This document shows, piece by piece, positions 16,831 to 24,860 of a stretch of DNA of 64,000 nucleotides (positions are counted from its first letter, which is position 1; each line of letters begins with the position of its first letter). Location of the stretch: the NCBI GenBank assembly GCA_049680625.1, contig JBAUID010000028.1, positions 23,566-87,565 on the forward strand, written 5' to 3'. A model generated the notes under the pieces. That model saw only the letters and a program-made list of their open reading frames with translations, had not been told where the DNA came from and ran no database searches. Both the position numbers and the translations under genes were made by a program. This DNA comes from JAUIAI01 sp049680625. GTDB lineage: Bacteria > Pseudomonadota > Gammaproteobacteria > Burkholderiales > Burkholderiaceae_E.

Positions 16831-17859
16831 TTAGTCCAGCAAGCCAAACTGCTTCATGAACTTCAGGTGAGCATCCAGTGCTTCCTGCGCCAGTGGGCTC
16901 TTGGCACCAAAGTCAGTCCACGCCTTGACTGCAATTTTGCGGAACTTGTCGCGCTCTTCTTGCGGCCAGTCGACAACGGTAATGTCTTTACCCGCTTTGT
17001 GTTCTCCGACAAGACGCTTGTCTTCAAGGTCTGCCTGACGGCGCATCGTTGTATAAGCAGCGATGTACCAGGTTTCCAGCGCTACCTGATGCCCGGGCGA
17101 CAGTTTGTCCCACACATCTTTGTTGACGATGAACTGCAGCACCGCCATTGAGTGAATACCCGGGTAGATTGGGTACTTGGCAATTTTGTGCATACCTGAA
17201 GCATTGTTGTTTACATACGCCGACGCATCAGCGGCATCGACCAGGCCTTTTTCCAGCGCGGTATAGACCTCGGAAAACGGCAAGGATACCGGCGCCGCAC
17301 CAGCACGCTTGAACACTTCACTGGCCAGACCTTCAGGTGAACGGATCTTTACACCGGCCAGGTCAGCAACCGAGCGAATGGGTTTCTTGGCAACCAGGGC
17401 TTCGCGCGAGTACGGACCACAACCCACGACATGCACCTTACCCTTGGTGTACTTGTCATACAGTTTTTGCATGATTTCTTTGCCGCCACCTAACTGGCAG
17501 AAGGTTTGCATCTGGTCGACCGTGTCGTAGCCGGCAATCAAGTCGCCCATCAGGGCGAATGCCGGGTCGCGGCCGGCGAAGTAAGCCACCGCGTTCAAAT
17601 CACCGTCCAGAATACCGTTGGCCACTGCATCAATGGTTTCACGGTGAGGAACGACGGCTTTTATTGGCAGGATCGACAGTTTCAAATCGCCATTGGTCAT
17701 TTTCTCAAAGCGCGGGCCCCAATCATCGGTCATGAACCGGTGTGCCCAGTCACCAGCTTTGGAACTGGCCTGCAGTTTCAGGGTCTTGGCCTGGAGCGGC
17801 GCAGAAATTGCCAGCGCTGTCAGGGTTGCCGCACAAACTGCGGTCAGGGTCTTTTTCAT
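16831..17859 (-). CDS. dctP: TRAP transporter substrate-binding protein (DctP family)
   Basis: The 342-residue protein starts with a signal peptide (MKKTLTAVCAATLTALAIS.., cleavage near LQA-KTL at 24). It shows the DctP fold, including 'VKIRSPEGLASEVFKRAGAA' near 168 and 'EVYTALEKGLVDAADASAYV' near 198. The Arg of 'KIRSPEG' is the residue that usually grips a substrate carboxylate. It delivers an organic acid to a TRAP permease, most likely the fused permease at 20627 on the other side of the dehydrogenase genes. A GGAG site lies 6 nt before the ATG. Confidence 0.92.
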   Translation of the reverse strand: MKKTLTAVCAATLTALAISAPLQAKTLKLQASSKAGDWAHRFMTDDWGPRFEKMTNGDLKLSILPIKAVVPHRETIDAVANGILDGDLNAVAYFAGRDPAFALMGDLIAGYDTVDQMQTFCQLGGGKEIMQKLYDKYTKGKVHVVGCGPYSREALVAKKPIRSVADLAGVKIRSPEGLASEVFKRAGAAPVSLPFSEVYTALEKGLVDAADASAYVNNNASGMHKIAKYPIYPGIHSMAVLQFIVNKDVWDKLSPGHQVALETWYIAAYTTMRRQADLEDKRLVGEHKAGKDITVVDWPQEERDKFRKIAVKAWTDFGAKSPLAQEALDAHLKFMKQFGLLD

Positions 17860-17971
17860 CTTGTCTCCGTAGAACTTATTAAATACAGGTACTGAGTTAG
17901 ATCTATTGGTAGCAAATCAATTTGGTAGCGAATCAATCAGCAGCATCCGTTCAAGATACCACCACTGCCGG

Positions 17972-18094
17972 TCAGGCAAAACCATCTGCCAGGTGAAACA
18001 TGAACCAAATCAACAGTGCCGCTCCAATAATGCCCACAATCCACGGCCAGGGGCCATAGAAATACGCATCATCGCGTTCTTGTCCGCTACTCAT
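17972..18094 (-). CDS. 40-residue single-helix membrane peptide, unknown
   Basis: This short gene is supported by a strong ribosome site (AAGGAGC, 7 nt before ATG) and a clear protein plan. A polar acidic start (MSSGQERDDA) is followed by 'YFYGPWPWIVGIIGAALLIW' as a Trp-rich entry into one hydrophobic helix, ending HLADGFA. It lies between a hydroxyacid dehydrogenase and the TRAP binding protein, all on one strand, so it may be an accessory transporter peptide. I do not recognise the family. Confidence 0.6.
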   Translation of the reverse strand: MSSGQERDDAYFYGPWPWIVGIIGAALLIWFMFHLADGFA

Positions 18095-18219
18095 TGTGCA
18101 AGCTCCTTATTTGTCGCCGCTTTGACCGTAAGGCCAACTGTTTGAATATGACACAAGCTGAACCAATACCTTTCCGCACTGCACCATCGAAGCGCTGGAA
18201 TATTGAGTTGAGTCATTAC

Positions 18220-19326
18220 TCAGGCCATCTGCGCTATGCGCAGTAATTCATTGCGATCCATGCCCTGGCTTGTCCCACCCGTAAGAATGTTCTCCCAGGG
18301 TTCAACAGCCAGTGGAACACCGTCCCGCAGCCGCTCCTCACGCGTCTTGCGCTCCGGATCACCCGGAATCAACACCGGATTTGCCGGATCAGCCGGACGG
18401 CAGGCGCGAACAAAATTTATATATTCGCTGACCGCTGCAGCATAACCGTGACCGTCATCGATTGCCGATGGTTCGACAAATATTGAAAACATACCGTTAT
18501 GCACATTGTGTCCGGGCCCGCTCGCACCCGACCCTGTTAATGCCCCGGCAAGCAACTCGCAAGCCAGGGCGAGGCCTGACCCCTTGTGATCACCCATCGC
18601 ATTAATTGCACCGGGGCCCAGGCGCGGATTGGGCACGGCATCTGGTGCGGTTGGACCATACAGGGCTAGCGGGTCTGTCGTGGGTTGTCCGTTTTCATCT
18701 TTGAGGCTTCCCTCGGGCAACGGTTTACCCCCTTTCATTGCAATCAGCGCTTTACCCTCGGCAACTCGGGAAGTGGCAAAGTCGAGAATGAAATCGCCGG
18801 TGTCCGGGCTGGGCACCCCAATCGTAACCGGCGCCGTTGACATCCGGCGCTCGGCACCACCAAAAGGGGCCACCAGCAAACTATGCGCAACGTTGACAAA
18901 ATGCACCGACACCAGGCCCTGGGCACAAGCGAGTTCAGCCCAACCGCCAATACGGCCCAGGTGACCCGCGTTTCGCAGTGCCACCAGCGCAACCCCGTGA
19001 GCCCTGGCCTTTTTGACCCCAACATCAATGAGTTGATGCCCCAGGGTCTGGCCAAAGCCGTTCAAGCCGTCGAGTACGGCAAAGTTATCTGACTCGATGA
19101 CAACTTTTGCGGTTCGGCCAAAATGGACGTGACCATTGCGCTCGGCTTCAAGATAACGCGGCACACGAACGACCCCATGGCTGTCGTGACCAGCGAGATT
19201 GGCATCAACCAGATGCTCACCGATATTGGCGGCTTCTTTTGCATCAGCACCGGCTTGGCGAAAGATTGCCGCGATGACATCAACAAGGCCTTTGGCAGGG
19301 ATTCTGACTACGGGATTTTTTGCCAT
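18220..19326 (-). CDS. Ldh2-family malate/lactate/sulfolactate dehydrogenase
   Basis: At 368 residues this belongs to the Ldh2 (YlbC/ComC/AllD) NAD(P)-dependent 2-hydroxyacid dehydrogenase family. The catalytic His segment 'GHDSHGVVRVPRYLEAERNG' (52-71) is present, as are 'ALRNAGHLGRIGGWAELA' near 117 and the Gly-rich 'GDHKGSGLALACELLAGALT' near 246. Members oxidise malate, L-lactate, ureidoglycolate or (R)-sulfolactate. It starts 5 bp after the stop of the preceding D-isomer-type dehydrogenase, so the two enzymes are co-expressed. The pair recalls ComC/SlcC, which racemise sulfolactate through sulfopyruvate, but the substrate is not proven. Confidence 0.88.
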   Translation of the reverse strand: MAKNPVVRIPAKGLVDVIAAIFRQAGADAKEAANIGEHLVDANLAGHDSHGVVRVPRYLEAERNGHVHFGRTAKVVIESDNFAVLDGLNGFGQTLGHQLIDVGVKKARAHGVALVALRNAGHLGRIGGWAELACAQGLVSVHFVNVAHSLLVAPFGGAERRMSTAPVTIGVPSPDTGDFILDFATSRVAEGKALIAMKGGKPLPEGSLKDENGQPTTDPLALYGPTAPDAVPNPRLGPGAINAMGDHKGSGLALACELLAGALTGSGASGPGHNVHNGMFSIFVEPSAIDDGHGYAAAVSEYINFVRACRPADPANPVLIPGDPERKTREERLRDGVPLAVEPWENILTGGTSQGMDRNELLRIAQMA

Positions 19327-19331
19327 GATGA

Positions 19332-20306
19332 TTAGTTTTCAGCCTTTAGTTGATCTGCATTAAAGATGTAGTCGGAACGCAATTTACCATCGAAGGCGTC
19401 AACAATGTTCTGCGCCGCTTCTACAGACATATTGCGCGCACCCTCCTGGGTAACGGCGGCCGAATGTGGCGAATAGATACTGTTGGGCAGGCTCAGCAGT
19501 GGATTGTCAGGCGCCGGCGGTTCGGTGGAAAACACATCCGCACCGGTGCCGGCGATCGTGCCACCGCTGACAGCAGCAGCCAATGCAGCTTCATCGATAA
19601 TCCCGCCGCGGGCACAATTGATCACTATGGCATGATCTGGCAGTGCAGCCAGCTCTGGCGCACCGATCAAATGGTGGGTTTGCGGATTCAGCGGCACGTG
19701 AACAGTTAGAAAGTCTGCCTGCGCAAGTGCGCCGCGAAAATCCGCAATCCCCTCAACACCTTGCTCGCGGGCCAGCGCCTCATTCAGTGCGATGTCAGCA
19801 ACCATAACCCGCATACCAAAAGCTTTGCACATTGGCGCCACCAGGCTGCCGATGCGTCCGTATCCGACCACGAGAATCGATTTATCAAACAACTCGGTCG
19901 TATAATGACTGCCGCGTTCGTGAAACCGCCCCTCGCGGGTCGCGCGATCGTAAACGAATGGTGCTTTTGTCAGCACCATCATCATCATGATCACGTGCTC
20001 TGCAACCGAACGCGCGTTAGCCGATGCGGCAATTGCAACCGGGATTCGACGCGCAGTGAGATGATCAACATCGATATGGTCGCAACCAACCCCGTGGCGG
20101 GAGACCACCTGTAGTTCAGTGGCGCCCGCAAGAATGTCACTGTTCAGGAAGGCGCTGCGAACCAGTACGCCGTGGGCATTGGCCAACTCGCGTTTAAGGG
20201 TATCGGGTTCACAATCGGTCAGTTGCACAACCTCAATGTCGGTGCGGGACTTTAAGATAGCAGGGCCGTCCGGATGTATTTTTTCAGTAACTACAACGCG
20301 TTTCAT
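19332..20306 (-). CDS. D-isomer-specific 2-hydroxyacid dehydrogenase (SerA/SlcC-like)
   Basis: The 324-residue protein has the Rossmann motif 'LVVGYGRIGSLVAPMCKAFG' near 145, the catalytic Arg in 'INCARGGIIDEAALAAAV' near 230, a Glu in 'FSTEPPAPDNPL', and the His in 'SPHSAAVTQEGA' near 281. It reduces or oxidises a 2-hydroxy acid with NAD(P). It is the first gene of the minus-strand set that continues with the Ldh2 enzyme, the 40-aa peptide and DctP. The 320-bp upstream region is shared with the divergent fused TRAP permease. Confidence 0.9.
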   Translation of the reverse strand: MKRVVVTEKIHPDGPAILKSRTDIEVVQLTDCEPDTLKRELANAHGVLVRSAFLNSDILAGATELQVVSRHGVGCDHIDVDHLTARRIPVAIAASANARSVAEHVIMMMMVLTKAPFVYDRATREGRFHERGSHYTTELFDKSILVVGYGRIGSLVAPMCKAFGMRVMVADIALNEALAREQGVEGIADFRGALAQADFLTVHVPLNPQTHHLIGAPELAALPDHAIVINCARGGIIDEAALAAAVSGGTIAGTGADVFSTEPPAPDNPLLSLPNSIYSPHSAAVTQEGARNMSVEAAQNIVDAFDGKLRSDYIFNADQLKAEN

Positions 20307-20626
20307 TGTTATTCGACCCTGTTTGAATGTTCCGCCTGACCGGCGCCCTAACCATGGCTGAATTTTGCCGACCCTTTCTGAGCCGACTCTTCCTGACTAA
20401 CCCTGCCATCGGCCGCCATGGTACCGATTCTTGCAAGCGCATTCAATCTATGTGAGCCTGAGGCGGACAGATACGCTAGTATCTTGACTGATCCAATCGG
20501 CAATCTGACTAGCGAATTGAATCGGCGTCTTCGGCACTCACTAGCTGACGACCCGTACAAACAAAAAAGAACCGCCGCCTGTGGTGCCAGTCACCGGGTG
20601 CGATCAGCGGAGACTAAGGAGACAGA
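20307..20626. promoter_or_regulatory. Divergent regulatory region, dehydrogenases / fused TRAP permease
   Basis: No convincing gene is seen in these 320 bp. A TTGACT hexamer at 20484-20489 is a possible -35 for the plus strand, but the hexamer 17 bp later (GACTAG) is a poor -10. An in-frame minus-strand reading of 70 codons has a vague IclR-like segment, too weak to call. The plus-strand gene has an excellent ribosome site (AAGGAGA) just before its ATG. Confidence 0.35.
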
Positions 20627-22714
20627 ATGAGCGCAAGCAACCCGGGTATACCGGCCAGCGACACAGTGGCAAATTACCCAAAGGTATCCACTCCAGTTTA
20701 CGAAGTGGCCGGGCGGCAAGACATGTTCTCGTTCATGGATCACATCAGCCGTTTTACCGGCCTTACCGTGGCCCAGTTTTATATCGTTTGTGCGGCGGTC
20801 ACGATGTACGAGGTGATTGCCCGCTACGTCTTTAATGCTCCCACCCAGTGGGCCTTCGAAGTCGTCATGGTGTTGTGCGCAACCGCCTGGATGCTGTCCG
20901 CCGGATACATTACGCTCGAAAAACGCCATATTGGCATCACCGTCATCTATCTTGCTGCCAGCGAGCGTACCCGATGGTGGCTCGATGTATTTGCGATGAT
21001 TATTGGCGTTATCGCCTTGTTCCTCCTGGTTGACGACACCGCGGTACGGGCACTTGAGTCGATTGACCTGGTCGAACGCATGGGCAGTGGGTTTAACTCA
21101 CCCCAACCAATGATTCTTAAAACGGTACTGGTACTGGGCGCGTTCATCTACATGCTGCAGTTACTGGTCAACCTGTATCGCCACTTCAATTCAAGGCTTG
21201 CCCAAATCGGTGTACTGGTAGTTGCAGCGTTCATTCTGTTTCGGCTTGCCCTCGTTGTTGCGGCGCATTACAGCGGCGAAGAAAGTGCTGCCGCAACATT
21301 GAACCAGGGCATTTCCACGTTTGGTTATATTTTCAACCCGGCCGATTACATCGATGCCCGCGATTGGGGAATCGGCACGGCAAGTCTGGGGATCGTCATC
21401 AGCCTGGTTTTTCTGATGATGACCGGTATGCCGCTGGGTATCGTCACGCTGATCGTGTCGGTACTGGTTGCTTTGCTTTTCTTCGGGCCACGCGGCCTGT
21501 ACCTGGTGTCAACCAACGCATTCGGTTTACTGGAAAAGTACCCGCTGATTGCCGTACCACTATTTGTATTAATGGCCTCAATTCTTGAACGGGCCGGCAT
21601 CGCCGAAGACTTGTTCGACGCGATGGCAATTTTTGCCGGTAATCTGCGGGGCGGAGTTGCTGTGCAGACAGTGGTTGTCGCGGTGATTCTTGCGGCCATG
21701 TCGGGGGTTATGGGTGGCGAAATTGTCATGCTTGGCCTGGTTGCCCTGCCCCAGATGTTACGCCTTGGGTATAACAAACATCTTGCGGTTGGCGTGATTT
21801 GTGCATCCGGCTCTCTGGCGACGCTGATTCCACCCAGCATCATCATGATTGTCTACGGCTTGTCCGCGGAAGTGTCTATCGGCGACTTGTTCATGGCTGG
21901 CGCTGTGCCCGGCATTATGCTGGCCACGTTTTATGCCTTGTACGTCCTTGCGCGGTGCAAACTGAACCCCGACCTCGCACCAACCGCCGAGGAAGTACAG
22001 GCAATTACCGGTAAAAAATCCGGATTGTCCCGCGAACGCCTGCTCGCCGTAATCATGTGTATTGTGCTGATCGGCTGCGTCATGGGATCAATTTACGCCG
22101 GCATCGCATCGGTGACCGAAGCGGCCGGGGTGGGTGTGTTCGGCGCCATTCTTGTTGCCGCAACCCGGATGAAATTCAACTGGAGCCTGCTCCAGCATGC
22201 GCTGGCCGGCACAATGGCCACCGTGGGTACGATTATCTGGCTGATTCTTGGTGCGGTCGCCTTTGTCGGGATTTACAACCTGATCGGCGGTGCTGACTTC
22301 ATGAAGTCATTGTTCACCGGCCTCGGACTGCCACCGATGGGCATTATCTTCGTGATGATGGGCATTTTGATTGTGCTGGGCACCTTCATGGAATGGATTG
22401 CCATTGTCTTTATTACTGTCCCGGTGTTTGCACCTGTGGTTGTCGACATGGCACCAGAGCTGGGTCTTGACCCGGAATGGGCAGCAGTCTGGTTCGGTGT
22501 CTTGTTCGTGATGAACATACAAATATATTTTCTGTCACCGCCGTTTGGCCCGGCTTGTTTCTGGTTGAAGTCGGTTGCTCCTCCAGAGATCACGCTGCAG
22601 GATATCTTCAGAGCGGTACTGCCGTTCATCGGGTTACAAATCATCGGCCTGACGCTGGTGATGATTTACCCGCAGATTGCCCTGTGGTTACCTCAGTGGA
22701 TGGGCTCCAGTTAA
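20627..22714 (+). CDS. dctQM: Fused TRAP permease (DctQ-DctM)
   Basis: This 695-residue protein joins a DctQ-like four-helix part (about 45-190) to a full DctM domain (about 245-690). DctM marks include 'KYPLIAVPLFVLMASILERA', 'GVICASGSLATLIPPSIIMI' and 'FLSPPFGPACFWLKSVAPPE'. It is the complete membrane part of a TRAP importer, probably served by DctP at 16831. An AAGGAGA ribosome site precedes the ATG at ideal spacing. Its 3' end overlaps the proposed start of the MFS gene. Confidence 0.92.
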   Translation: MSASNPGIPASDTVANYPKVSTPVYEVAGRQDMFSFMDHISRFTGLTVAQFYIVCAAVTMYEVIARYVFNAPTQWAFEVVMVLCATAWMLSAGYITLEKRHIGITVIYLAASERTRWWLDVFAMIIGVIALFLLVDDTAVRALESIDLVERMGSGFNSPQPMILKTVLVLGAFIYMLQLLVNLYRHFNSRLAQIGVLVVAAFILFRLALVVAAHYSGEESAAATLNQGISTFGYIFNPADYIDARDWGIGTASLGIVISLVFLMMTGMPLGIVTLIVSVLVALLFFGPRGLYLVSTNAFGLLEKYPLIAVPLFVLMASILERAGIAEDLFDAMAIFAGNLRGGVAVQTVVVAVILAAMSGVMGGEIVMLGLVALPQMLRLGYNKHLAVGVICASGSLATLIPPSIIMIVYGLSAEVSIGDLFMAGAVPGIMLATFYALYVLARCKLNPDLAPTAEEVQAITGKKSGLSRERLLAVIMCIVLIGCVMGSIYAGIASVTEAAGVGVFGAILVAATRMKFNWSLLQHALAGTMATVGTIIWLILGAVAFVGIYNLIGGADFMKSLFTGLGLPPMGIIFVMMGILIVLGTFMEWIAIVFITVPVFAPVVVDMAPELGLDPEWAAVWFGVLFVMNIQIYFLSPPFGPACFWLKSVAPPEITLQDIFRAVLPFIGLQIIGLTLVMIYPQIALWLPQWMGSS

Positions 22715-23999
22715 ACCAATCACCGACAACCCAAACGCTGCGCCGGAGCCAGAACCGGAGCCACCGAAGCCACCTGAGCCACCAGATGCTGGCGGGCTGC
22801 GCTGGGCAATGCTGGCCGGCGTCTGGCTGATCTATTGCGCTTTTGGGCTGGTTGCTGCCAGCCTCGCGCCGCTCGTTGCCCTGGTCGTCAGAGACCTGCA
22901 GTTATCCCACGCTGCAATGGGCAGTATTCTCGGCGCCTGGCAGCTGGTCTATATTGCGTCGGCGATTCCCTGCGGCATGTTGCTCGACCGACTCGGGCCG
23001 CGTCGGGCACTGGCTATTGGTGCTTTGCTTATTGCCGCTTCCGGCTTTGCCCGCAGCCTGGCGGTTGATTACACCGACTTACTTGTGGCCGTGATGATCT
23101 TTGGCCTGGGCGGCCCTATCGTCTCGGCCGGCGCACCAAAAGTTATCGCACAATGGTTTGCCGGTAAAGACCGGGGCCTGGCGATGGGCATTTATATTAC
23201 CGGTCCGTCTATCGGCGGGGTCGTATCGTTGACGCTGACTCATCCGGTACTACTCCCCGCGTTTGACGGTAACTGGCGCGGGGTCATTGGCTTATGGGCA
23301 GGCTTCAGCGTACTTGCCGCAATAACCTGGTTTGTCATTGCCAGTCATCGCGACGCACGGGCAATGGAGAACGCAGAACAGCAGCAAACCAGGCCACCGC
23401 AACTGGCCACGATGAAACTGTTGTTGCGCGAACCCGCGGTACGCATTGTGATGTTGATGAGTGTTGGCGTTTTCCTGATTAACCACGGCCTGAACAACTG
23501 GTTACCCGAGTTACTGCGCAACGGAGGGATGACTCTGGTGCAGTCCGGACTATGGGCGGCGATACCGACTGTTGTTGGCATCGCTGCATCACTCGTGATT
23601 CCGCGGCTGGCGACACCGGGCCGACGATTTCAGATTCTGTTCTGGTTGTGTGTCATGTCTGCCTGCGCCACCGTGTTATTACAAACCATCAGCCCGCTGC
23701 CGCTGACGGTTGGTCTGTTGATGCAGGGGATTGCCCGCTCAACCATGATGACAGTGCTAATTCTCACTCTGGTTGAGTTGCCCGGAATTGGCAGGCAACA
23801 TGCCGGCACCGCAGGAGGTTTGTTCTTCTCTGCTGCTGAAGTGGGGGGCGTACTGGGCCCGTTGAGTCTGGGCGTTTTGTACGATTACACGGGTAACTTT
23901 AGCCTTGGGTTAATGATGTTTACGGTAGCTGCCATCGCGTTGGCCATTACAACCAGGCGCTTGCAGACTCGGGTGGGCACAGACAAACCGGCGGCTTAA
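22677..23999 (+). CDS. MFS transporter
   Basis: The protein has about twelve hydrophobic segments of a major facilitator: 'AMLAGVWLIYCAFGLVAASL' as helix 1, 'GMLLDRLGPRRALAIGALLI' as the loop 2-3 signature, and 'VIAQWFAGKDRGLAMGIYIT' at helix 4-5. This layout is like CynX/NarK-type anion or organic-acid carriers. The start is uncertain: TTG 22677 lies inside the TRAP permease gene and adds a Pro/Glu-rich leader (PEPEPEPPKPPEPP), while ATG 22809 cuts into helix 1. Close coupling to dctQM suggests transport of a related compound or an end product. Confidence 0.82.
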   Translation: MPCGYLSGWAPVKPITDNPNAAPEPEPEPPKPPEPPDAGGLRWAMLAGVWLIYCAFGLVAASLAPLVALVVRDLQLSHAAMGSILGAWQLVYIASAIPCGMLLDRLGPRRALAIGALLIAASGFARSLAVDYTDLLVAVMIFGLGGPIVSAGAPKVIAQWFAGKDRGLAMGIYITGPSIGGVVSLTLTHPVLLPAFDGNWRGVIGLWAGFSVLAAITWFVIASHRDARAMENAEQQQTRPPQLATMKLLLREPAVRIVMLMSVGVFLINHGLNNWLPELLRNGGMTLVQSGLWAAIPTVVGIAASLVIPRLATPGRRFQILFWLCVMSACATVLLQTISPLPLTVGLLMQGIARSTMMTVLILTLVELPGIGRQHAGTAGGLFFSAAEVGGVLGPLSLGVLYDYTGNFSLGLMMFTVAAIALAITTRRLQTRVGTDKPAA

Positions 24000-24043
24000 T
24001 GGCAGCTAAATGGCGGCTTAAGAAACTAATAAACCCGGCGACG

Positions 24044-24823
24044 TCAGCCGGATAACCACAATGCTCGAAAAAACAATGACACGGCACTGAGCACAAGAAT
24101 GCCATAGGTCAGGTTCAAGACCACTTTGTCCGATATTTGGTTGCGCACGCCTTCAGCAAGCCGGGAAGCCAGATAAGCGAACGGGATCAGACACAGTGCA
24201 GTGGTCAATATTCCCGGGTTCAGATACAAACCCGCAATCGTAAAGCCAACAATACGGAAAACCAGGTTGGCAGTTCCGGTGGTTGCAATAGTTGCACGTA
24301 GCGCATTAGTGCTGTGCCCACGCAGGCTCAGGTAAATTGCGGTCGGCGGCCCGCCCGCGCCAAACGCACCGGATGACAGACCTGCTAACGTACCCATCGG
24401 CCAGGCCCAGTGCTGGCTGATCCCGCGTCCGCCTGGTTTGATCCACAGGCGGGCCAACAGAAAACTGGCCACAAAGGCCGCCATACCGAACATCAGCCAG
24501 CGCATCGGCAGATTCACCAGCAATGTGACACCAGCCGCAGTACCCAGGGCGGAGGCAGGAATAATGCGGACGGCATCAGCGCGCACAATACTCTGATGGC
24601 TCAGGCGCAACAGCCTCAATACGGTAAAACTTTCAATTATTACCAGTACCGGCAATAAAAAAACCATGTCAATAAACAAAGCGGCAATTGGTACCGCGAT
24701 GACACCACCACCGAATCCAACGGTGACAAAAATAAAACTCGCTAACACGATAACCGGCACCAGGATCAAAAACTCCCGAGCCGGTGGCAACCATGCCGAC
24801 GACAATGCCAAGAACTCATCCAT
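24044..24823 (-). CDS. TauE/SafE-family permease (sulfite exporter family)
   Basis: The 259-residue protein has eight hydrophobic segments and the two family repeats: 'FVTVGFGGGVIAVPIAALFI' near 32-51 and 'GLSSGAFGAGGPPTAIYLSL' near 148-167. Members export sulfite, sulfoacetate or related organosulfur products. It lies 37 bp after the phosphoesterase gene on the same strand. It is also close to the organic-acid cluster on its left, where sulfite export would fit a sulfolactate pathway, but nothing proves that link. Confidence 0.85.
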   Translation of the reverse strand: MDEFLALSSAWLPPAREFLILVPVIVLASFIFVTVGFGGGVIAVPIAALFIDMVFLLPVLVIIESFTVLRLLRLSHQSIVRADAVRIIPASALGTAAGVTLLVNLPMRWLMFGMAAFVASFLLARLWIKPGGRGISQHWAWPMGTLAGLSSGAFGAGGPPTAIYLSLRGHSTNALRATIATTGTANLVFRIVGFTIAGLYLNPGILTTALCLIPFAYLASRLAEGVRNQISDKVVLNLTYGILVLSAVSLFFRALWLSG

Positions 24824-24860
24824 TACCCGGTAACGGCGACCAACGCCTTGGCCTCTGTTT

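Noticed and set aside
16588..17151. 187-codon plus-strand open frame
   Set aside because: Antisense across the ends of the SDR and dctP genes; composition is not protein-like.
20348..20560. Possible IclR-type regulator fragment on the minus strand
   Set aside because: Only a short vague similarity (SVKILAYLSASG), no full helix-turn-helix and no ribosome site.
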